Assembly (NCBI GenBank): GCA_034437455.1
Contig: DAOTUB010000328.1
Location: 1 to 22,047 of the forward strand
Length of the DNA stretch: 22,047 nt
Source of the DNA: DAOTUB01 sp034437455
Lineage (GTDB): Bacteria; Chloroflexota; Anaerolineae; B4-G1
Direction: 5' to 3'
Shown: piece by piece, positions 1 through 5,579 of the stretch
Layout: every line of letters begins with the position of its first letter
Numbering within the stretch: position 1 is the first letter of the stretch
Made by a program: the position numbers and the translations under genes
Notes under the pieces: model-generated
What the model was told of the DNA's origin: nothing
What the model saw: only the letters and a program-made list of their open reading frames with translations
The model's database searches: none

Positions 1-10
1 CCTCCCCCAA

Positions 11-31
11 CCCCTCCCCAGGGGGGAGGGG
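11..31. repeat. G/C-run palindrome upstream of the MFS gene
   Basis: A perfect 9-bp inverted repeat, CCCCTCCCC at 11-19 and GGGGAGGGG at 23-31, with a 3-base loop. It lies just before the ribosome binding site of the transporter gene. It could be the end of an upstream transcript's hairpin or a dispersed repeat. A similar C-run/G-run palindrome occurs inside a gene at 8649-8665. No U-tract follows it, so a terminator is not supported. Confidence 0.6.
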
Positions 32-53
32 GGTGTTGCTGAGGAGGCTGTGG

Positions 54-1262
54 ATGAAACGAAGTCTGATCCTGATCTTTTTCTTCGTCTTTGTCGATGT
101 GCTTGGCTTTAGCCTGATTCTGCCGCTGCTGCCCTACTACGCCGAGACGTTCGGCGCTACAGCCACCACCGTCGGGCTGCTGCTGGGCGCGAACGCCCTC
201 GCCCAGTTCATCGGCGCGCCCGTCATCGGGCGGCTCTCCGACCGGTACGGGCGGCGTCCTCTGCTGCTCCTCAGCATCGCGGGCACGGTGGTCAGCTTCT
301 TGATGCTGGGCTGGGCGAGCGCGCTGTGGGTGCTCTTTGCCAGCCGCATCCTGGACGGGCTACTGGGCGGCAACATCTCGCTCGCCCAGGCCTACATCAC
401 CGACGTGACCGACGAGCAGAACCGGGCCAGGGGGCTGGGCATCATTGGCGCTTCCTTCGGCCTGGGGTTCATCTTTGGGCCGGCGATGGGGGGCGTGCTC
501 AGCGCGGGAGGGAACTACAGCCTGCCCGCTTTCGCGGCGGCGGCGCTATCCGCCCTCAACCTGCTGGGGGTGCTCTTGTGGCTGCCCGAGTCACTGCCGC
601 CGGAGCGACTGGCCCAGAAGGCGCAAAACCCCCGCGCAAGGTTCAATGCCCGCGCGCTGTGGGAGGCGTTGGGACGGCCCTGCGTCGGCCCGCTCTTGCA
701 GGTGCTCCTGCTTTATGGTTTGGCCTTTACCATCTTTCAGACGGTCTTTTCGCTCTTTGCCCAAAAGCGGCTGGGGCTGAACGCGCAGACGACCAGTTAC
801 GTCTTTACCTACGTGGGCGTGGTGATCGTGCTCGTCCAGGGGGGCGGCATCGGCCTGCTGACCCGGCGCTTTCACGAGAAGCAGCTCATCTTTGGCGGAA
901 CGATCGTGTTGACCCTGGCGCTGCTGGCGTGGGCGCTGACGCCGACGTTGGGGATTCTGCTGGTCGTCCTGGCTCCGCTGGCGCTGGCGGGCGGCGTGCT
1001 CAACGTCGCCAGCAACAGCGCGCTGACCAAGTCGGTCTATCCGGAGGAGGTGGGAGGCGCGCTGGGGCTTTCCGCCGCGCTGGGCAGCCTGACGCGGGTG
1101 GCGTCGCCCGTCGTCGGCGCGTTCTTGCTCGACCGGGTGAGCGCGGCAGCGCCGGGCATCCTGGGGGCGTTGTTGATGGCCTGGCTGATCTATTACACCT
1201 GGCGGCAGGTGCTCTTTGTGCCCGATTTGGAGTGTCCGGCTGGGCCGATGATTGCGTCGTAG
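54..1262 (+). CDS. MFS transporter, DHA1/TetA-like drug:H+ antiporter family
   Basis: A 402-residue polytopic inner-membrane permease with about 12 hydrophobic segments, the usual length for the 12-TM major facilitator superfamily. The loop 2-3 signature (motif A) is clear as GRLSDRYGRRPLL at about residues 59-71, and a glycine-rich motif-C-like segment ending in FGPAMGG lies near residues 131-147, which is typical of drug/proton antiporters. The ATG at 54 is preferred over a GTG at 33 because GAGGAGG at 41-47 sits 6 bases before it. The substrate cannot be read from sequence; resemblance is to TetA/multidrug exporters. The upstream gene is outside the window. The gene converges with the small minus-strand gene at 1346-1594. 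Confidence 0.88.
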   Translation: MKRSLILIFFFVFVDVLGFSLILPLLPYYAETFGATATTVGLLLGANALAQFIGAPVIGRLSDRYGRRPLLLLSIAGTVVSFLMLGWASALWVLFASRILDGLLGGNISLAQAYITDVTDEQNRARGLGIIGASFGLGFIFGPAMGGVLSAGGNYSLPAFAAAALSALNLLGVLLWLPESLPPERLAQKAQNPRARFNARALWEALGRPCVGPLLQVLLLYGLAFTIFQTVFSLFAQKRLGLNAQTTSYVFTYVGVVIVLVQGGGIGLLTRRFHEKQLIFGGTIVLTLALLAWALTPTLGILLVVLAPLALAGGVLNVASNSALTKSVYPEEVGGALGLSAALGSLTRVASPVVGAFLLDRVSAAAPGILGALLMAWLIYYTWRQVLFVPDLECPAGPMIAS

Positions 1263-1277
1263 GTGGGCACGCCCACC
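1262..1277 (+). other. Short hairpin right after the MFS stop codon
   Basis: GGTGGGC and GCCCACC form a perfect 7-bp stem with a 2-base loop, starting on the last base of the stop codon. No U-tract follows on the plus strand, so it may only slow or partly end transcription of the transporter gene. Confidence 0.35.
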
Positions 1278-1283
1278 AGACGC

Positions 1284-1318
1284 AAAAGTGCCCAGGGCAA
1301 CCATCATCCCCTGGGCAC
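1284..1318 (-). terminator. Rho-independent terminator of the small secreted protein gene
   Basis: A perfect 10-bp stem (GTGCCCAGGG at 1288-1297, CCCTGGGCAC at 1309-1318) with an 11-base loop. Read on the minus strand it is followed by TTTT (AAAA at 1284-1287). It begins 28 bases downstream of the stop of the 82-residue gene, which is the expected position and orientation. Confidence 0.75.
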
Positions 1319-1345
1319 GTCCTTGCGAGATCTCGCCGCCGCCGC

Positions 1346-1594
1346 TCAAGCCGTGCGCCGCTTGAGTGCCGTCACCGTGATAGTTCCTGTGATAACCGCC
1401 GCGGCCAACGCCAGCCACGGCCATACCAGTGTCAATGGCCTGGCGGGTTCCGTGTGACCGCCGACCGGTTCAGGTTCGGGTTGCTGTTGGGAATCGGTGC
1501 TTCCGGGACCGCTGGGGTCTGCGAGAACCACCATCGTCTGTGCAAAGACGAGGATGGTCACCAGGGTGATGATCATCAAATGCTTTTTGGTCAT
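1346..1594 (-). CDS. Small exported protein with signal peptide and C-terminal membrane anchor
   Basis: An 82-residue protein of no recognised family. Residues 1-25 form a signal peptide (MTKK, then a hydrophobic core ending VVLA before DPSG). Residues 28-52 are a Pro/Gln/Glu-rich hydrophilic spacer. Residues 55-76 form a hydrophobic helix followed by KRR, like a stop-transfer anchor or the C-terminal anchor of LPXTG-type proteins, but no LPXTG is present. It should therefore sit in the membrane with a very short outside segment. Support for it being a real gene: an AAAGGAG ribosome binding site 5 bases before the ATG, and an intrinsic terminator just after the stop. It is monocistronic between a converging transporter gene and an aldo/keto reductase. 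Confidence 0.7.
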   Translation of the reverse strand: MTKKHLMIITLVTILVFAQTMVVLADPSGPGSTDSQQQPEPEPVGGHTEPARPLTLVWPWLALAAAVITGTITVTALKRRTA

Positions 1595-1701
1595 AACACT
1601 CCTTTATTTGAACAGCAAGTTCTAGCCTTACACCATAGGACTTTGATCTACAATCGAGCCATAGTCACCTCCATTCAAACGAGTTAAATTAGCTGTCCCG
1701 A

Positions 1702-2763
1702 TCACGCGAGAGCGGCGGACCAATCCGGCGGAGGTTTTCCGGCAGCGACCGCCTCCTCAAAGGCGATGTAATCCTGCAGCATCTTTTTGAGCAGCACGGG
1801 CGTGTCCAGGCCATACGGGCACCGCTCTTTGCACTCCTCGCACTCGATGCAGTCCTCGATCCGGTGCATCTTCTCGTGCCATTCGGGCGTCAGGAGGGGC
1901 GCGCTCGGCGACCGGCGCAGCAGGAACGCCATCCGCGCCGCCGTTGGGATGGGGATCTCTGCCGGGCAAGGCAGGCAGTATCCACAGCCGCGGCAAAAGT
2001 TCCCCGCCAGCGTCCCCTTTTCGCGCTCGATCTTGGCCCGCATCTCGTCGTCCAACAGTGGCGGGTCGGCTTCCAGCGCCAGGAACTCGGCCAGCTCGCG
2101 CTCCCGCTGGATGCCCCAGAGCGGCACGACGTTCTCGTACTGGCGCAGGGCGGCGAACGCCATGCGGGCGTCGGTGATCAGGCCGCCGCACAACCCCTTC
2201 ATCGCCAGCAGCCCCACGTCGTGCTCGCGGCAGATGTCGATCAGCTCCAGGTCCGCCGCCGCCGAGATCGCGCTGAGCGGGAACTGGACCGTGTCGTACA
2301 GGCCCGACCGCGCGACCTCGATGGCGTTTTTCAGCGTGTGATTCGTGACGCCGATAAAGCGCGTCATTCCCCGGCGCCGAGCCTCGAGCAACCCACCGTA
2401 GAGCGAGTCCGGGTCATCGGGATCAGGTAGCTCGCTCGGGTTGTGTAACTGGAGAATGTCCACGTGATCTGTCTTCAAGTTTCGGAGGCTGATCTCGAGC
2501 TTTTCCAGCAATGAAGCCTTGTCGGTGGCTCCGCTGCTCTTCGTCGCCAGGAAGATGTTCGCTCGCACGTCAGAAAGCGCGTAGCCGATCTTTTCCTCGC
2601 TGTCCGAGTAGCTCCGCGCGGTGTCGAAAAAGGTGATCCCGCCCTCGTAAGCCTGCCGGAGGATCGTCCGCGCCTGCTCAAAGTCCACGCGCTGGATCGG
2701 CAGCACGCCAAAGGCCGTCCGGCTCACCTGCAAATTGGTGCGTCCCAGTCTCGTTTTTTCCAT
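1702..2763 (-). CDS. Aldo/keto reductase with C-terminal 4Fe-4S ferredoxin-like domain
   Basis: A 353-residue cytoplasmic oxidoreductase. Residues 1-240 are a TIM-barrel aldo/keto reductase with the usual catalytic tetrad visible: D47 and Y52 (FFDTARSYSDS), K75 (FLATKSS) and H107 (LQLHNP). The C-terminus carries two Cys clusters, C257-x2-C260-x2-C263-x2-C266-P and C305-x2-C308-x2-C311-x3-C315-P, as in the ferredoxin-fused branch of the family, where electrons may come from Fe-S clusters rather than from NADPH alone. The substrate is unknown. The start is supported by GGGAG about 5 bases before the ATG. It is separated from the TIGR04076 gene upstream by a repeat-rich gap, so it may be transcribed separately. 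Confidence 0.88.
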   Translation of the reverse strand: MEKTRLGRTNLQVSRTAFGVLPIQRVDFEQARTILRQAYEGGITFFDTARSYSDSEEKIGYALSDVRANIFLATKSSGATDKASLLEKLEISLRNLKTDHVDILQLHNPSELPDPDDPDSLYGGLLEARRRGMTRFIGVTNHTLKNAIEVARSGLYDTVQFPLSAISAAADLELIDICREHDVGLLAMKGLCGGLITDARMAFAALRQYENVVPLWGIQRERELAEFLALEADPPLLDDEMRAKIEREKGTLAGNFCRGCGYCLPCPAEIPIPTAARMAFLLRRSPSAPLLTPEWHEKMHRIEDCIECEECKERCPYGLDTPVLLKKMLQDYIAFEEAVAAGKPPPDWSAALA

Positions 2764-2810
2764 ATTATCTCCCGTTTTGTCGCTTGCGCCGGGCCATTGA
2801 ATCGCCGAGT

Positions 2811-2889
2811 CGCTGAAGGCGCTGAGAGCGCTGAAAACAGATTGAGATTCAACAAAACCTTCAGCGAAATCAGCGCCTTCAGAATTTCA
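2811..2889. repeat. 9-bp tandem repeat plus 13-bp inverted repeat in an intergenic gap
   Basis: Three 9-base units lie head to tail at 2811-2837 (CGCTGAAGG, CGCTGAGAG, CGCTGAAAA). A perfect 13-bp inverted repeat follows: CTGAAGGCGCTGA at 2813-2825 and TCAGCGCCTTCAG at 2870-2882. The same CGCTGAA-type unit runs into the stop codon of the neighbouring TIGR04076 gene. A transcript could fold into a long hairpin, acting as a processing or attenuation site between that gene and the aldo/keto reductase. Confidence 0.7.
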
Positions 2890-3177
2890 GCGTTTCAGTC
2901 GCCGGACCTCAAAGACGACCGGGTTCCAGGCGTCAGGGCAGGCGTGCGTCGAAACGTCCGGGTCCTCCAGCCAGGGGAACTCGACCCCGTAGCGCATGGC
3001 GTATACCTTGGGCAAAAGGCTGTAGAGGGCAGAGATGCAGATCTTGCCCTGCACCGTCTCGCCATCGAAGAACACCTCGTCGCCCACCTGATGACCGGCG
3101 ACGCAATGGCCCTCTTGTTTGATCACTTTGGCTACGATTTTATACGCGCCTTTTTCGTTCTTCATTCCATCAGTCAT
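2887..3177 (-). CDS. TIGR04076 family protein
   Basis: A 96-residue cytoplasmic protein matching the small TIGR04076 family of unknown function. Family-like features are K-V-I-x6-C-x2-G-H near residues 18-29 (C25, H29), GKIC near 44-47 (C47), the L-x-P-x3-A-x-R-x-G-x2-F-P-W run around 54-69, and DPDV-x4-ACPD near 72-82 (C80), followed by the hydrophobic end PVVFEVRRLKR. Conserved Cys and His suggest metal or cofactor binding, but that is inference. GGGAG lies 7 bases before the ATG. The gene follows the M24 peptidase by 33 bases and is probably cotranscribed with it. Its last codons merge into a repeat tract. Confidence 0.82.
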   Translation of the reverse strand: MTDGMKNEKGAYKIVAKVIKQEGHCVAGHQVGDEVFFDGETVQGKICISALYSLLPKVYAMRYGVEFPWLEDPDVSTHACPDAWNPVVFEVRRLKR

Positions 3178-3210
3178 CGTTGTCTCCCTTTTCCCATTCA
3201 GAAGGGTTGC

Positions 3211-4317
3211 TTACGTCGTCGGCAGCGAGATCAGTTCGCGCTTGAACGTGGTCAGGCTTTCCACGCCGTCGGCGGTCACGACCACGTCATCCTCGACGCG
3301 CACGCCGCCTCGCCCCGGCAGATAGACGCCCGGCTCGACGGTGAAGGTCATCCCTGGCTCCAGTGTTTGCTTGTTCCCCGCGACGATGTAAGGCGGCTCG
3401 TGCGTCTCCAGACCCAGCCCGTGGCCCGTGCGATGATTGAAGTATTCGCCATACCCGGCCTCCTCGATCACCGCTCGCGCCGCCTGGTCCACCTCCTCGG
3501 CAGTCACCCCAGGGCGGACCGCCGCCCGCCCGGCGCTGTTGGCTGCCTTTACCACCTCGTAGACGCGAGCCAGTTCCGGCTCCAGCTCGCCAAAGACGAA
3601 CGTGCGGGTGATGTCCGCCGCGTAGCCGCCCACGGTCGTGCCAAAGTCGATGACGATGGTCTCGCCAGGTTGGATGGGGCGCTCGCTGGGGGTAGCATGC
3701 GGCAGAGCGGCGTTGGCGCCGGCCACGACGATGGGTGGAAAGGACAGCCCCTCCCCGCCGCCTTGCAGCATTTCGACCACCAGGTTTGCGGCGATCTCCT
3801 TCTCCGTCGCGCCGGCTCTTGCCCGCTGCATCGTCGTCCGCAGCGCGGCCTCGCTGATGGCGATGGCGCGCCGCATCTGCTCCAGTTCGTGCTCGTCCTT
3901 GCGCATGCGCAGTTCGGCCAGTGCATCCTCGGCGGGGACGAGACGGCAGCCGGGCGCGTACTGCTCCAACAATTGCGCCTCCACCAGCCGCATCTTGAAA
4001 GCCTCCGCACCGATGGTACGCTCGGTCAACCCCAGCGCAACGCAGGCATTCTTAAAGGCCCCTGTGTACCCCTCCTCGTCGGTGTAGGGGAACACGTCCA
4101 TTTCGATGCTCGTGCTCTCGACCTTGACCGCCTCGAACGCGGGCACGACGATGGCGGGGGTCTTGTTCACAGGCAAAAACACGACGACGGGCCGCTCGCT
4201 GAGGTGAAACGAGAGGCCGGTGAGGTAGAACAGATTGGGACCGGGCACCAGCGCCACTACGTCGAATCCTCGGTCGCCAGCCTGCTCCATCAGTTTCGTG
4301 AGACGATTGGTGTGCAT
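3211..4317 (-). CDS. M24 family metallopeptidase (Xaa-Pro aminopeptidase/dipeptidase)
   Basis: A 368-residue cytoplasmic peptidase. An N-terminal creatinase-like domain (about 1-135) precedes a pita-bread catalytic domain (about 145-365). All five expected metal ligands are in place: D224 (IDFGTT), D235 (GGYAADITRTF), H299 (GHGLGLETHEPP), E328 (TVEPGVYLPG) and E342 (RVEDDVVV). H207 in LPHATPS fits the substrate-binding histidine. Length and motifs match Xaa-Pro peptidases that remove proline-adjacent residues; whether it is an aminopeptidase or a prolidase cannot be decided. AGGAGG lies 6 bases before the ATG. It sits 30 bases after the macrodomain gene in the same direction, suggesting an operon. 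Confidence 0.92.
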   Translation of the reverse strand: MHTNRLTKLMEQAGDRGFDVVALVPGPNLFYLTGLSFHLSERPVVVFLPVNKTPAIVVPAFEAVKVESTSIEMDVFPYTDEEGYTGAFKNACVALGLTERTIGAEAFKMRLVEAQLLEQYAPGCRLVPAEDALAELRMRKDEHELEQMRRAIAISEAALRTTMQRARAGATEKEIAANLVVEMLQGGGEGLSFPPIVVAGANAALPHATPSERPIQPGETIVIDFGTTVGGYAADITRTFVFGELEPELARVYEVVKAANSAGRAAVRPGVTAEEVDQAARAVIEEAGYGEYFNHRTGHGLGLETHEPPYIVAGNKQTLEPGMTFTVEPGVYLPGRGGVRVEDDVVVTADGVESLTTFKRELISLPTT

Positions 4318-4347
4318 ACGATACCTCCTATGGTGTGTGATAGAACA

Positions 4348-4890
4348 TCACTGGGTCTGAAGTGTCAATTCTCTGGCGAAAACATCAAACGTGGGCTGAC
4401 CGTAGAGACAAAATACGACCCGCTCCAGACTCGTCTTTCCTTTCAGACACGCGATGGCCGCCCGCAACATCACCTGGGCTGCCTCCTCCACCGGGTAGCC
4501 AAAGATGCCGGTGCTGATAGCGGGAAGCGCCACCGACTTGAGCCCGTGATCGTCGGCCATCTGGAGCGCGGCGCGCACCGCCGAGCCGAGCAGTTCCGCC
4601 GAGCGCGCCGTGCCGTCATAGATCGGGCCGACCGCGTGGATCACGTGGCGGGCCTTCAGGTTTCCGCCCGAGGTGATGGCCGCCGAGCCGGTGCTCACCG
4701 GCCCGTGCTGGCGCACCCAGGCGTCGCTTTCCCGTTGAATGGTCGGGCCGCCCTTGCGAGCGATGACGCCCGCCACGCCGCCGCCGTGGGCCAGCCGCTC
4801 GTTGGCCGCGTTGACGATGGCGTCGGTCTCCAGCGCTGTAATGTCGCCCTCGACCAGTTCGAGGGTGGTACGGTTGATCTGAACGTTCAT
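4348..4890 (-). CDS. Macrodomain protein (ADP-ribose-binding, possible O-acetyl-ADP-ribose deacetylase)
   Basis: A 180-residue single macrodomain (Appr-1-p processing type). Visible motifs are the ADP-ribose-binding VEGDIT near 13-18, VNAANERLAHGGGVAGVI at 26-43, SGGNLKARHVIHAVGP at 74-89, and the phosphate loop STGIFGYP at 126-133. The family binds ADP-ribose and often hydrolyses ADP-ribosyl esters or O-acetyl-ADP-ribose. The ATG at 4890 is preferred over a TTG at 4908: a GGAGG-type site (GGGAGGTGGAGGAT) lies just before it, while the TTG would abut the stop of the DUF4230 gene. The gap to that gene is only 18 bases, so cotranscription is likely. No ADP-ribosyltransferase partner is visible. 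Confidence 0.9.
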   Translation of the reverse strand: MNVQINRTTLELVEGDITALETDAIVNAANERLAHGGGVAGVIARKGGPTIQRESDAWVRQHGPVSTGSAAITSGGNLKARHVIHAVGPIYDGTARSAELLGSAVRAALQMADDHGLKSVALPAISTGIFGYPVEEAAQVMLRAAIACLKGKTSLERVVFCLYGQPTFDVFARELTLQTQ

Positions 4891-4908
4891 ATCCTCCACC
4901 TCCCTCAA

Positions 4909-5574
4909 CTATTCGGTGGGAAGGACGATGTCGGCAAAATCGACTTTTCTGAACCCCATCGTTATGATCAGGTGCTGCACATAGACCTCGGCGTTCCGCT
5001 GCGCCATCTCCAGGATGCCGTCCTCCAGGGCGGCATTCAGGATCTCTTGCTCGGCGGACTTGCGCGCCTCCGTCTCCAGCGCCGGGTTCATCCCCACCAC
5101 GCCGGTATCCCGGTTAAAGACGTAGGATTGCTGGTTATCGAGCGTGGCCACAAAGACCTCGGCCGGCGGCAGGGTCACGACCACTCCGCCGTCTTCGGTG
5201 AGGACGATGTCGTCCTCCTGCATCTTGGTCAGGTCCACGCCGGCGATGACCTGTCCGTGGGCCACCAAAATCAGCTTGTCGCCAAAGAGAAAGGAAAAGG
5301 GGCCCTGCCTCGACTCGGCGGTGATGATCTTTTCGACGGTGTAGGAGGCGGTCTCCAACCGGGCCAGGCTGCGCACCTCGCGGATGATGGTGATCGGATC
5401 GGGGATGATAGTGGGCGTGGGTTTAGTGATCTGCTCGAACTGTTCCTCCAGCGTCTGCTCGACGTCCTCCAGCGGCTGTGTGATTCCCTCGATCGTGCGG
5501 ACCAGCAGCACGCCGCCGCCGATGAGGGCGATCAGGATCAGCAGCAGGATCAATGTGTTTAGTTTAGAAGTCAT
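4909..5574 (-). CDS. DUF4230 domain-containing membrane-anchored protein
   Basis: A 221-residue protein. One N-terminal membrane helix (about 6-26) is followed by an acidic, probably coiled segment (31-50) and a DUF4230 domain (about 60-215). Family-like signs are the IREVRSLARLET start, the EK[IV] strand, ILVAHGQVIAGVDL, VVTLPPAEVF, the YVFNRDTGVVG segment and a C-terminal helix with a final GF..VDF. The function of DUF4230 is unknown; the topology puts most of it outside the cytoplasm. The ATG at 5574 is preferred over a start at 5601 because AAGGAG lies 8 bases before it. That site overlaps the end of the ligase-like gene, whose stop is at 5580, so translation is probably coupled. Confidence 0.85.
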   Translation of the reverse strand: MTSKLNTLILLLILIALIGGGVLLVRTIEGITQPLEDVEQTLEEQFEQITKPTPTIIPDPITIIREVRSLARLETASYTVEKIITAESRQGPFSFLFGDKLILVAHGQVIAGVDLTKMQEDDIVLTEDGGVVVTLPPAEVFVATLDNQQSYVFNRDTGVVGMNPALETEARKSAEQEILNAALEDGILEMAQRNAEVYVQHLIITMGFRKVDFADIVLPTE

Positions 5575-5579
5575 CAGTC

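Noticed and set aside
326..1687. Open frame of 453 codons on the plus strand overlapping the transporter
   Set aside because: It runs in another frame through the MFS gene, then antisense to the small exported protein; no motif and no credible start.
4891..4908. Longer N-terminus of the macrodomain protein from a TTG start at 4908
   Set aside because: The ATG at 4890 has the ribosome site directly in front of it, and the extra six residues would be encoded by that site.
2797..5562. Long open frame of 921 codons on the plus strand
   Set aside because: It lies opposite four well-supported genes with recognisable domains; its translation is Arg/His/Gln-rich and low in structure, typical of antisense frames in GC-rich DNA.
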